This document shows, in pieces, positions 6,849-14,687 of a DNA stretch of 26,049 bases. Below the pieces are notes generated by a model that did no database searches, was not told where the DNA came from, and saw nothing but the letters and a program-made list of their open reading frames with translations. This stretch comes from CAZALT01 sp964485515 (GTDB lineage: Bacteria; Actinomycetota; Acidimicrobiia; Acidimicrobiales; Acidimicrobilacustridaceae): assembly GCA_964485515.1 (NCBI GenBank), contig CAZALT010000031.1, forward strand, positions 1 through 26,049, written 5' to 3'. The translations under genes and the position numbers were made by a program. The stretch's first letter is position 1. The number at the start of each line of letters is the position of its first letter.

Positions 6849-7853
6849 ATGCCCGTCCCCCTCTCGATCCTCGACCTCGCGGTCATCGGCAAGGGACGCG
6901 ACGCGGCCGACGCCTTCTCCAACAGCGTTCGCATCGCCCGACGGGCCGAAGCCCTCGGCTACGAGCGGGTCTGGTACGCCGAGCACCACAACATGGCCAC
7001 CATCGCCTCGTCGGCGACGAGCGTGTTGATCGCCCACGTCGCGGCGCACACCGAGACGATTCGCCTGGGCAGCGGCGGCATCATGCTGCCCAACCACTCG
7101 CCCCTCGTGATCGCCGAGCAGTTCGGCACGCTCGCCACGCTGCATCCGGGCCGGATCGATCTCGGACTCGGCCGTGCGCCCGGTACCGACCAGCCGACCA
7201 TGCGCGCCATGCGACGCGACCACACCTCGGCCGACTCGTTCCCCCAGGACGTCCAGGAGATCCAGGGCTACCTGGCCGGCGACAGCCGGGTGCCCGGGGT
7301 GAGCGCGGTCCCGGGGGCTGACACCGACGTCCCCGTGTACATCCTCGGATCGTCGTTGTTCGGCGCCACGCTCGCCGCGGCGCTCGGCCTGCCGTTCGGC
7401 TTCGCGTCCCACTTCGCACCCGACTCGCTCGAGCAGGCGGTGGCGATCTACCGGGACCGCTTCAAGCCATCGAGGCAGCTCGACGCCCCGCATGTGATCG
7501 CCGGAGTGAACGTGCTCGTCGCCGACACCGACCACGAGGCCGAGGCGCAGGTGCTCGCATCGAAGCGGTCGCGGGCATCGCTGTTCTTCGGTCGGGGTCG
7601 CACGTTGACCGACGACGAGGCCGACGCCGCGCTCGCGTCGCCGCAGGGCCGCGGGCTCGCCGCCATGATGCGCTACACCGCGGCTGGTACGCCCGACACC
7701 GTGCGCAGCTACCTCGACGGCTTCGTCGAGCTCGCCGACGCCGACGAGCTCATCGTCGTGCCGCACTCGCCGGGGATCGAGGCCCGGCTGCGCTCGCTCG
7801 ACCTGCTGGCCGAGCTCTGGGGGCTCGGCGCCGGTCGCTCGGGCGACGACTGA
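6849..7853 (+). CDS. LLM-class flavin-dependent oxidoreductase (MsnO8-like)
   Basis: A 334-residue bacterial-luciferase-like TIM-barrel protein that uses reduced FMN or F420. The N-terminal segment LSILDLAVIGKG, the WYAEHHNMATIASSAT region (42-57), GSGGIMLPNHSPLVIAEQFG (75-93) and LHPGRIDLGLGRAPGTD (98-114) are characteristic of the MsnO8/YhbW-like luciferase-like group. The start is well supported by a GGAGG about 10 bases before the ATG at 6849. It is transcribed away from the TetR-OYE pair. Monooxygenase activity on an aldehyde, ketone or aromatic compound is typical of the class; the cofactor choice and substrate cannot be read here. Confidence 0.9.
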   Translation: MPVPLSILDLAVIGKGRDAADAFSNSVRIARRAEALGYERVWYAEHHNMATIASSATSVLIAHVAAHTETIRLGSGGIMLPNHSPLVIAEQFGTLATLHPGRIDLGLGRAPGTDQPTMRAMRRDHTSADSFPQDVQEIQGYLAGDSRVPGVSAVPGADTDVPVYILGSSLFGATLAAALGLPFGFASHFAPDSLEQAVAIYRDRFKPSRQLDAPHVIAGVNVLVADTDHEAEAQVLASKRSRASLFFGRGRTLTDDEADAALASPQGRGLAAMMRYTAAGTPDTVRSYLDGFVELADADELIVVPHSPGIEARLRSLDLLAELWGLGAGRSGDD

Positions 7854-7890
7854 TCGCGTCCGCGCCCCGATCTCTGGGCGGAGCCGCCAG

Positions 7891-7990
7891 NNNNNNNNNN
7901 NNNNNNNNNNNNNNNNNNNNNNNNNNNNNNNNNNNNNNNNNNNNNNNNNNNNNNNNNNNNNNNNNNNNNNNNNNNNNNNNNNNNNNNNNN
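7891..7990. other. Assembly gap (100 N)
   Basis: A second 100-N placeholder, between the end of the LLM gene and the end of the convergent glycosyltransferase gene. The right edge begins with GTGGATCAGGCCG repeated 16 bases later (7991-8003 and 8007-8019). The left edge has no matching sequence. A short repeat at this point may have broken the assembly. Neither neighbouring coding region is interrupted. Confidence 0.9.
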
Positions 7991-8011
7991 GTGGATCAGG
8001 CCGGTGGTGGA

Positions 8012-9340
8012 TCAGGCCGAGTTGAGGAGCGACTCGATGTGGTGCACGGCGGTGGCCAAGCCGTCCTCCGCTCGGAGCCGGGCCCCCAGGTCGGCTGCTG
8101 CTCGGCGCATCGGCTGGTCGTGGGCCAGCCGGGCTGTCGCGGCGGTGAGCTGGTCGATCGATGCGCGCTTGGCCTGGATCGGCTCGGGTCCGACGCCGAG
8201 CGCGGCGATCCGGTCGCCCCAATAGAACTGGTCGGCGAACACCGGGAGAGCGATCGATGGAACGCCGGCCTGGAGGGCTGCCGCGGTGGAGCCCCCTCCT
8301 CCGTGGTGCACGACCCCGGCCATGAGCGCGAACACCTCGTCGTGCGGGACGGCGCCCACGTCGATGCAGTGGTCGGGCAGCCGTCGGGTGTCGAGGCCGC
8401 CGCGACCATCCCATCCGGCTCCGAGCACGAGGCGGTTCCCCGATCGCCGTGCGGCCTCGACGAGGCGAGGCCCGAGGTCGGGGGGCGGCTCGACCGCGGT
8501 TCCCATCGAAGCGAAGATCGGTGGGGGACCGTCGTCGAGGAAGTTGCGCAGGGCGGTGGGGAGGCTCCATCGGCCGGGTGTGGGCAGCGTCCACGATCCG
8601 GTCGGGATGACGGTTCCTTCCCACTCCGGCGGGAGATCCCTGATCTGGGGGCTCACCGCGGTGAGGCGTGCCGCCGGTGGTGCGACCCGCTCGGCCGCCG
8701 ACCCGAGGTGGGGGAGCGGGTCCAGGCCGAGGGTGTCGGTCCGCCAGCGGTTGACGTAGGGCCGGTAGTACTCGTTGGTCCACTGGCAGAACGCGGTGTG
8801 GCCGAACCGGATGTAGCGGCGTCGGAGCGGAGGCGGGAGCCATGCGGGTGGCCGCGGCAGCGTCGGGGGTGGCACGGCGATGGTCGACGACATCCAGTTC
8901 TCGGGGTTCATCCCGCACGCCACGCCGGGAACGCCGCGTGCTTCGGCGAGGTGGCGGCCGAAGTTCGCCACGGGCTCCCACCACAGGACCATCTCGGAAC
9001 CCGTGGCGGCGATGGTCATGCGGTGCAGCGTGTGCTCCATGAGCGAGCGCCAGGCGCGGAGCAGATCGCGGCGCAGGGCGATCGGATGGCGCTTCATGGC
9101 GGCATCGAGGTCGAAGTCGACGCGGTCGTAGGCGGGGTCGAGGGCGGCGAGCACGTCGGCGGGGGTGAGTGCGGGGCACACCTCGTGGTGGTCCACGATC
9201 GCGTCGTCGACGAGATCCGTGAAGCCTTCGGGTGTCGCGAGGGCGACGTCGTGGCCCGCGGCGGCCAGCGCTCCGGCGAGGGCGGCGAACGGTTGGACGT
9301 CGCCCCTGCTGCCGAGAGCGAGCAGGAAGAGCTTGGGCAC
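8012..9340 (-). CDS. Glycosyltransferase, GT1 family (MGT/sterol glucosyltransferase-like)
   Basis: A 442-residue GT-B fold glycosyltransferase that should transfer a sugar from a nucleotide donor to a lipophilic acceptor. The N-terminus LALGSRGDVQPF is the acceptor-domain signature shared with sterol and macrolide glycosyltransferases. The donor-binding motif near the C-terminus contains HHGGGGSTAAALQAGVPS and FADQFYWGD, where the Asp-Gln pair contacts the sugar. The best start is the GTG at 9340, directly before PKLFLLALG; longer versions upstream have no family character. No strong Shine-Dalgarno is visible. It is divergent from the diiron oxygenase gene and clearly related to the glycosyltransferase at 10647, so two sugars, or one sugar on two acceptors, may be added in the same pathway. 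Confidence 0.9.
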   Translation of the reverse strand: MPKLFLLALGSRGDVQPFAALAGALAAAGHDVALATPEGFTDLVDDAIVDHHEVCPALTPADVLAALDPAYDRVDFDLDAAMKRHPIALRRDLLRAWRSLMEHTLHRMTIAATGSEMVLWWEPVANFGRHLAEARGVPGVACGMNPENWMSSTIAVPPPTLPRPPAWLPPPLRRRYIRFGHTAFCQWTNEYYRPYVNRWRTDTLGLDPLPHLGSAAERVAPPAARLTAVSPQIRDLPPEWEGTVIPTGSWTLPTPGRWSLPTALRNFLDDGPPPIFASMGTAVEPPPDLGPRLVEAARRSGNRLVLGAGWDGRGGLDTRRLPDHCIDVGAVPHDEVFALMAGVVHHGGGGSTAAALQAGVPSIALPVFADQFYWGDRIAALGVGPEPIQAKRASIDQLTAATARLAHDQPMRRAAADLGARLRAEDGLATAVHHIESLLNSA

Positions 9341-9596
9341 GGCCAGCCATCGTGGGTGCTCGGGGACCTCAACGCAAGGCTTGGAGGCACCCGAGAGCGG
9401 AACGGGGTTCTCATCTGCTGAAAACCGAAGTTTCGCTCCGGAACCCGGTTTCGGGGTCGAACCGGTTGACCGCGGTCGGGCCGACTCCCAGACTCGCAGC
9501 GGTCGGTTGACCCTCGGCAGGAACGGCTCGTGCCGACCGTGGGTCGGAGTGCGGGCGGATGCCTCCGTACTGGTGCCGAAGGGAGGACGGGTCCGC
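9341..9596. promoter_or_regulatory. Divergent regulatory region with repeated AACCGG/CCGGTT elements
   Basis: This 256-bp gene-free stretch separates the minus-strand glycosyltransferase from the AurF-like gene and must hold promoters for both. It contains the palindrome GAACCGGTT (9459-9467) within TCGAACCGGTTGAC, a near variant GGAACCCGGTTTC (9440-9452), and GGTTGACC twice (9464-9471 and near 9507). The first resembles a KstR-type box but misses the last conserved base. No clear -10/-35 pair was found. Confidence 0.35.
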
Positions 9597-10640
9597 GTGT
9601 TCGCCAGCGACATCACCATCGAGGACATCGCCATCGAGCCTGCCGAGGCAGGCATGGTTCCGACGGGTGACGACATCGAGATCATCGCCGATCCGCCGGA
9701 CGTGTCTGTCGCCGAGCTCGAACGGCACCATCGGCGGCGGCGTGCCGACCAGCGGATGGATCGGCTCTCGAGGATCTCGGTCGGCGGAGGTTCCGACGCG
9801 TTCGCCGACGTTCCGTGGGACGGCGTCGCCATGGGCCTGGACGCTCACGACGAACGACTGCGCCTCCCCGCGTTCGATCCGCTCGCGTCCAGCGAGTGGT
9901 ACCGATCCCTGCCGCCTGAAGGCCAGAGCCTCGTCGGTGCGTGGCGGTGGACCACCGGACTCACCCGCGGCTGGCAGTTCGAGAACATGATGCAGCAATC
10001 GCTCCTGCTGCGGGCGCTCTACCTCACCGACGAGCCCAGCGAGTTCCGCTACAGCTACCACGAGAACATCGAGGAGTCCCAGCACACGCTCATGTTCCGC
10101 GAGGTGGTCGACCGGATCGGCCTGCCCGTCGGCGGACCGCCCTGGTGGACCGGACCGGCCGGGGTCTACAACCGCCTGCTCGCCCGCGTGGCGACGCCGG
10201 CCTTCTTCGTGCTGGTGCTCGGTGGAGAGGAACCCGTCGATCGCTATCAGCGCAAGGCGGTGCGGGCCGGTGTCGGGCATCCCTTGCTCGAGAAGATCCT
10301 TCGCATCCACATCGCGGAGGAGGCCCGCCACGTCTCGTTCGCCAAGGTCACCCTCGAGCGCGATGTCGCCGAGCTCGGATGGGTCGGCCGCCAACTTCTG
10401 GGCATCCACGCGGCCACCAGCCTCTTCGTGATGGTGCGCATGATGCTCGTGCCTCCGGCGCACATGGCCAAGGCGCTCGGCGTCCCACATCGCGTGCTCA
10501 CCGATCCGTACCGCACCCCGCAGGGCCGGGCGTTCCTGGCCGACGCGGTCACCAACCCCCGCAACCTCCTCGACGACCTCGGGGTGCTCCGCGGCCCGGC
10601 CAAGTGGTTGTGGCGCGCCCTCGGCCTCGGAAAGCCGTAG
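9597..10640 (+). CDS. AurF-like diiron oxygenase
   Basis: A 347-residue non-heme diiron protein of the AurF (p-aminobenzoate N-oxygenase) family. Candidate iron ligands follow the AurF pattern: Glu129 (QFEN), Glu160-x2-His163 (ENIEESQH), a Glu at 211/212 (GGEEPV), and His238-x3-Glu242-x2-His245 (HIAEEARH). Family members oxidise amines to nitro or nitroso groups, but others hydroxylate or desaturate, so the reaction is open. The GTG at 9597 is chosen because GGGAGGA lies about ten bases before it; the open frame continues upstream without family features. It is the first gene of a run in which the next glycosyltransferase starts 6 bp after its stop, implying an early tailoring or scaffold oxidation in the same pathway. 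Confidence 0.87.
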   Translation: MFASDITIEDIAIEPAEAGMVPTGDDIEIIADPPDVSVAELERHHRRRRADQRMDRLSRISVGGGSDAFADVPWDGVAMGLDAHDERLRLPAFDPLASSEWYRSLPPEGQSLVGAWRWTTGLTRGWQFENMMQQSLLLRALYLTDEPSEFRYSYHENIEESQHTLMFREVVDRIGLPVGGPPWWTGPAGVYNRLLARVATPAFFVLVLGGEEPVDRYQRKAVRAGVGHPLLEKILRIHIAEEARHVSFAKVTLERDVAELGWVGRQLLGIHAATSLFVMVRMMLVPPAHMAKALGVPHRVLTDPYRTPQGRAFLADAVTNPRNLLDDLGVLRGPAKWLWRALGLGKP

Positions 10641-10646
10641 GTCACG

Positions 10647-11915
10647 ATGCGCATCGCCCTGCTCACCCTCGGCTCGCGCGGCGACGTCCAGCCGCTGGTC
10701 GTGCTGGCCGACGAGCTGGCCCGCCGCGGTCACGACATCGCGCTCGCCGTGCCCCCGAACCTCGTCGAGCTCGCCAACCGCGCCGGCTTCGACGAGTGCT
10801 ACCCGTTGGGTCCCGACAGCCAGGCCTTCGTCGAGACCGAGCAAGGCCAGAAGTGGTTGGCGTCGGGCAACGTCCGGAAGTTCCTCAAGGCCATGGGCGA
10901 GGCCGGTCACGACATGGCCCCCGAAGCCGATCGCCAGCTGCTGCGCGTGGCCGAGGGCGCGGACCTCATCGTGTGCGGAGTGCTCGGTGAGGACCATGCC
11001 CTGTGCGTGTCGGAGGCGTGGAACATCCCCCTGGTGTCCATGCACCTCGTGCCGATCCGACCCAACAGGCAGTACCCCAACTTTCTGGTGACCCCGCACA
11101 ACCTGCGGTGGGGTGCGGTCAACCACCTCAGCGGTGTCGCCGTCGAGAAGACCCTGTGGCGGATCCTGCGGTCCGACACCAACGAGCTCCGCGCCCAGCT
11201 CGGACTGGAGCCGGCCAACACGCCGACCCCGGAGCGGATGGCGCAGCGGGGAACCCTCGAGCTCCAGTGCTACAGCCGCCACCTGATGCCCACCTTGGAC
11301 CTCGGTGCCGATCGCCCCTTCACCGGCTTCCTCACGCCCGACGACGAGCTGCGTAGGCGATGGGGTGAGCACGGCGTGGATCCGGAGCTGGACCGATGGC
11401 TCGATGCCGATGCGCCGCCCATCTACTTCGGGTTCGGAAGCATGCCCGTCCTCGACCCGCAGGCCACCTTCTCCATGATCGAGCGGGTCTCGGAACGGCT
11501 CGGCCAACGAGCGCTCGTCAGCGCGGGTTGGAGTCGCATGCGAGCGAGCGATGCCATGACCAAGGACGTCTTCATGACCGGAGCGCTCGACCACGGAGCC
11601 GTCCTTCCGCGCTGCCGGGCCGCGGTCCACCACGGCGGTGCCGGCACCACCGCGGCGGTGACCCTCGCCGGGCTCCCGTCCTTGGTCTGCTCGGTGTTCG
11701 CCGACCAGCCGTTCTACGGGGAACGACTCACCGACCTGGGCATAGGCGCGCACTGCCGCTTCAAGAAGCTCGACGAGGAGCGACTCCACGCGGGTGTCGC
11801 TCACCTGCTCGACGACGAGGTCGCCCGTCGGGCTGCCGCGGTCGGCGCGCAGCTACGAACCGAGGGACGTGCGGTCGAGCGTGCCGCCGACCTGATCGAC
11901 CAGAAGGTCGGCTGA
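10647..11915 (+). CDS. Glycosyltransferase, GT1 family (MGT/sterol glucosyltransferase-like)
   Basis: A 422-residue GT-B glycosyltransferase. The N-terminal LLTLGSRGDVQPLVVLADEL (residues 5-24) and the C-terminal donor motif HHGGAGTTAAVTLAGLPS (328-345) followed by FADQPFYGERL (351-361) are diagnostic. It resembles the protein encoded at 8012-9340 and the mycobacterial Rv1524/Rv1526c-type enzymes that decorate lipids. The ATG at 10647 lies 6 bp after the diiron oxygenase stop, and the acyltransferase begins 28 bp after its own stop, so the three are almost certainly one transcript. The likely role is sugar addition to a hydroxylated or N-oxidised lipophilic core; donor and acceptor are unknown. 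Confidence 0.92.
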   Translation: MRIALLTLGSRGDVQPLVVLADELARRGHDIALAVPPNLVELANRAGFDECYPLGPDSQAFVETEQGQKWLASGNVRKFLKAMGEAGHDMAPEADRQLLRVAEGADLIVCGVLGEDHALCVSEAWNIPLVSMHLVPIRPNRQYPNFLVTPHNLRWGAVNHLSGVAVEKTLWRILRSDTNELRAQLGLEPANTPTPERMAQRGTLELQCYSRHLMPTLDLGADRPFTGFLTPDDELRRRWGEHGVDPELDRWLDADAPPIYFGFGSMPVLDPQATFSMIERVSERLGQRALVSAGWSRMRASDAMTKDVFMTGALDHGAVLPRCRAAVHHGGAGTTAAVTLAGLPSLVCSVFADQPFYGERLTDLGIGAHCRFKKLDEERLHAGVAHLLDDEVARRAAAVGAQLRTEGRAVERAADLIDQKVG

Positions 11916-11943
11916 TCCCCATGAGCTCGCCGAGGAGACCCCG

Positions 11944-13470
11944 ATGACCCGACTCTCCGGAATGGACGCCGGCTTCCTCTACCAGGAGCTTGCTCTGCAA
12001 CCCATGGCCGCGGTCGCGGTCGCCGTGGTGCGCACCTCCGAGGCATCGACCGGGGGCCACGCACCGCTCGACCTGGTCGAGGTGCGCGCCCACGTCGAGC
12101 GGCGCCTCGACGAGCTGCCGTCTCTGCGGTGGAAGATCGTCCCGGTGCCGTTCGGCCTCCATCACCCGGTCGTGGTCGACGATCCGGGCTTCGACCTCGA
12201 TGCGCACCTCCACCACATCGTGCTACCTCCCGGCAGCGGACCCGACGCGCTCAACCGACTGGTGGCCACCGTCCAGAGTCGACGACTCGCCCGATCTCGC
12301 CCGCTCTGGCACCTCACCCTCGTCGACGGCCTCGCCGATGGGCGCCAGGCGATCCTCTTCACCGCCCACCACGCGTTGATGGACGGCGCCGCCATGGTGA
12401 CCACGTGCTCGCGGCTCTTCTCCACCGAGGAGCACGTCGTGGTGCCCGATGCGGTTGCCGGCACCGCGGTGACCCCACCGACCCGTGCCGGACTCCTCAC
12501 GGCCGCGCTGCTCGATCAGGCTCGCCTTGCCCGGACCGTGCCCTCGCTCGTGCGAGCCACCCGCAACGGCTCGCGCGCCGTGGCCCGTCACCGCAAGGCG
12601 ACGCACCTGCGTGCCGCCAAGCCGTTCGCGGACACGACGCCGTGCTCTTTGAACACGGCATTCACCCGCGACCGGGTGGTGGCCCGCACCACGCTGCCGT
12701 TGGATGCCTTCCTGCGGGTCAAGACCGCGGCTGGCGTCACCGTCAACGACGTCGTGCTCGCCGTCGCCGCCGGCGCCTTCCGTCGTTTGCTCGACGACCG
12801 CGACGACCTGCCGGCGCGCTCGTTGACCGCGTCGGTGCCGGTGGTGCTCGACCCGCCCGATCGACCGCCACGTCAGTTCGGCAACAACTTCAGCGGCATG
12901 ACCGTCTCGCTCGCCACCGACGTGCATGACCCCTGGGAGCGGCTCGGGGTCATCGCCGCGTCGTCCGGAGCGGCCAAGACCGAGCTCGAGCTGAGCGGTC
13001 GGGAGATCCTGCCGCGATGGCTGGAGGTGCTGCCCCCGTTCGTCGTCACCCGCTTCGTCCGCTTCGTGCACTGGCTCCGAACCTGGCTGCCCAACCGACC
13101 CGAGATGGTCAACGTCTTGGTGTCCAACGTCCGCGGGCCGGCGACGCCCTGGGCCTTCGGTCGGGCCATGGTCGACGAGCTGTCCTTCAGCGGTCCGCCC
13201 AGCAACGGGACCGGGGCGATCCTCATCGCTTCCAGCTGCGCGGATCTGATGTCGATCATGGTGACCTGCTTCGCCGACAGCATGGACGATCCGGTCGCGC
13301 TCGAGCGGCACCTCAGCGAAGCGTTGGAGGAGCTGGTCGCCGCGGCCGAGGCGCAGAACGAGGTGGCGTCGCCTCGGTCGTCGCCTCGGTCGTCGCCTCG
13401 GTCGTCGGACGGGTTGTCCGCGCTCGACCGATCAGCGGTGAGCGCGTCCGGTTCGGCGGTCCGCCCGTGA
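11944..13470 (+). CDS. Wax ester synthase/diacylglycerol acyltransferase (WS/DGAT) family protein
   Basis: A 508-residue acyl-CoA-dependent O-acyltransferase. The catalytic HHxxxDG motif is HHALMDG at residues 142-148, the N-terminal motif LSGMDAGFLY is at 4-13, and TVNDVVLAVAAGAFRRLL plus the late NVLVSNVRGP segment match the family. Such enzymes make triacylglycerol or wax esters, but within this cluster the enzyme may instead esterify the glycosylated product, as Pap-type acyltransferases do in mycobacterial lipids (inference). The C-terminal tail has a low-complexity SPRSSPRSSPRSS run encoded by a 12-bp DNA repeat. Its TGA overlaps the GTG start of the ABC ATPase gene, so acylation and export are translationally linked. 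Confidence 0.92.
   Translation: MTRLSGMDAGFLYQELALQPMAAVAVAVVRTSEASTGGHAPLDLVEVRAHVERRLDELPSLRWKIVPVPFGLHHPVVVDDPGFDLDAHLHHIVLPPGSGPDALNRLVATVQSRRLARSRPLWHLTLVDGLADGRQAILFTAHHALMDGAAMVTTCSRLFSTEEHVVVPDAVAGTAVTPPTRAGLLTAALLDQARLARTVPSLVRATRNGSRAVARHRKATHLRAAKPFADTTPCSLNTAFTRDRVVARTTLPLDAFLRVKTAAGVTVNDVVLAVAAGAFRRLLDDRDDLPARSLTASVPVVLDPPDRPPRQFGNNFSGMTVSLATDVHDPWERLGVIAASSGAAKTELELSGREILPRWLEVLPPFVVTRFVRFVHWLRTWLPNRPEMVNVLVSNVRGPATPWAFGRAMVDELSFSGPPSNGTGAILIASSCADLMSIMVTCFADSMDDPVALERHLSEALEELVAAAEAQNEVASPRSSPRSSPRSSDGLSALDRSAVSASGSAVRP
13369..13404. repeat. 12-bp in-frame tandem repeat, three copies
   Basis: TCGCCTCGGTCG is repeated three times at 13369-13380, 13381-13392 and 13393-13404, encoding the Ser/Pro/Arg-rich C-terminal tail of the acyltransferase. 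All copies are identical, which suggests recent expansion by slippage. Confidence 0.85.
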
Positions 13471-14687
13471 GCGCGCCGACCCTCGACCTCGCTCCGGTCC
13501 GACCGCGCCGCACCCTGTACGAAGACTGGGTCGACCACACCAGCGCGCGGGGCGGCCCGACCCCCGATGTGCTGGCCCCCGATGTGCTGGCCCCCGATGT
13601 GCTGGCCCCCGATGTGCTGGCCCCCGACGTCCACGCACGCGATGCGCGACCGGAGCGGGCCGCGGCACAGGATCTCGGCGTCACCGCACGGGGCCTGGGG
13701 AAGCGGTTCGGTGACCGGTGGGTGCTGCGTGACCTGGACCTCGACGTGCCCCAGGGAACGGTCCTCGGCCTGCTCGGGCACAACGGCGCCGGCAAGACGA
13801 CGGCGGTCCGCATCCTCACCACGCTGTCCCAGCCGTCGGAGGGCACCGCGTCGGTGGTCGGGTTCGACGTCGCCACCGATCCCGCCGCCGTACGCCGCCG
13901 CATCGGCGTGGCGTCCCAGCAGGCCACCGTCGACGGTCTGCTGAGCGCCCGCAAGAACCTGGAGATGGTCGGACGGCTCTACCGCTTCCCCAAGGCCGAG
14001 GCGAAGCGTCGCGCCGGCGAGCTGCTCGAACGCGTGCAGCTGCTCGAGGCCGGCGACCGACTCGTGAAGACGTTCTCCGGAGGCATGCGCCGACGTCTCG
14101 ATCTGGCGGCGAGCATCGTGGCCCGACCTCCGGTCCTCTTCCTCGACGAACCGACCACCGGCCTCGACCCGCGGAGCCGCAACGACCTGTGGGAGCTCCT
14201 GCGCGAGCTGGTCAGCGAGGGCACCACCGTCGTCATCACCACCCAATACCTCGAAGAGGCCGACCGGCTCGCCGACAACATCGTCGTGCTCGACCACGGC
14301 CGATGCCTCGCCCAGGGAAGCCCCGCCGAGCTCAAGCGCCGCATCGGTGTGGAGTGGATCGACGTCGCGGTCCCCGACGTCAGACTGCTCGAACCGGCCG
14401 AGGCCGCAACGCGCGTGCTCGCATCGGGGCCGGCATCGCTCGACCGATCGAGACGCACGCTGAGCGTCCCGCTCCGTGACGGGGTCCGCCTCATCGACGT
14501 CATGCGGTTGCTCGACCGAGCCGGCATCGACGCCCACGACCTCAACCGCCGCCAGGCCAGCCTCGACGACGTGTTCCTGACCCTCACGGGAAGCCGACCT
14601 CCAGCGGATGCCGAGGCCAGCGCCGCCGATCACCTGCCTGCCGATCACCTGCCTGCCGATCACCTGTCAGATCGGCGGGCCTGGTGA
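13467..14687 (+). CDS. ABC transporter ATP-binding protein, DrrA-like
   Basis: A 406-residue ATPase of the DrrA (daunorubicin/PDIM export) subfamily. It has Walker A GHNGAGKTT (104-112), Q-loop near Gln151/152, signature FSGGMRRRLDLA (203-214), Walker B VLFLDEPTTGLD (223-234), and TTQYLEEAD (258-266), where the H-loop position is Gln, as is usual for DrrA proteins. The start is the GTG at 13467 in a GTGA overlap with the acyltransferase stop. This leaves about 70 residues before the nucleotide-binding domain, including a PDVLA repeat (residues 34-53) not expected in the family. The C-terminus carries an ADHLP repeat. It overlaps the permease gene by another GTGA junction and should power export of the cluster product. 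Confidence 0.93.
   Translation: MSAPTLDLAPVRPRRTLYEDWVDHTSARGGPTPDVLAPDVLAPDVLAPDVLAPDVHARDARPERAAAQDLGVTARGLGKRFGDRWVLRDLDLDVPQGTVLGLLGHNGAGKTTAVRILTTLSQPSEGTASVVGFDVATDPAAVRRRIGVASQQATVDGLLSARKNLEMVGRLYRFPKAEAKRRAGELLERVQLLEAGDRLVKTFSGGMRRRLDLAASIVARPPVLFLDEPTTGLDPRSRNDLWELLRELVSEGTTVVITTQYLEEADRLADNIVVLDHGRCLAQGSPAELKRRIGVEWIDVAVPDVRLLEPAEAATRVLASGPASLDRSRRTLSVPLRDGVRLIDVMRLLDRAGIDAHDLNRRQASLDDVFLTLTGSRPPADAEASAADHLPADHLPADHLSDRRAW
13566..13625. repeat. 15-bp in-frame tandem repeat, four perfect copies
   Basis: GATGTGCTGGCCCCC occurs four times head to tail (13566-13625), followed by a degenerate partial copy. It encodes four PDVLA pentapeptides in the N-terminal extension of the DrrA-like ATPase. 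Base-level identity of the copies points to recent expansion. Confidence 0.9.
14625..14669. repeat. 15-bp in-frame tandem repeat, two perfect copies and one degenerate
   Basis: GCCGATCACCTGCCT at 14625-14639 and 14640-14654, with a variant ending TCA at 14655-14669. It encodes the ADHLP repeats at the extreme C-terminus of the DrrA-like ATPase, just before the overlap with the permease gene. Confidence 0.88.

Noticed and set aside
6417..9350. Very long open frames on the strand opposite to, or in other frames of, the real genes (also at 14660-17284 and 17942-19549)
   Set aside because: They are Arg/Pro/Ala-rich shadow translations of high-GC genes, cross assembly gaps or several genes, and show no domain motifs.
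9457..9470. TCGAACCGGTTGAC as a full KstR-type box
   Set aside because: It fails the final conserved A and lacks flanking symmetry; kept only as a weak element of the divergent region.
14243..14248. Loss of the H-loop histidine in the ABC ATPase (Gln260) as evidence of an inactive enzyme
   Set aside because: TTQYLEEAD is the normal sequence at this position in DrrA-type ATPases.
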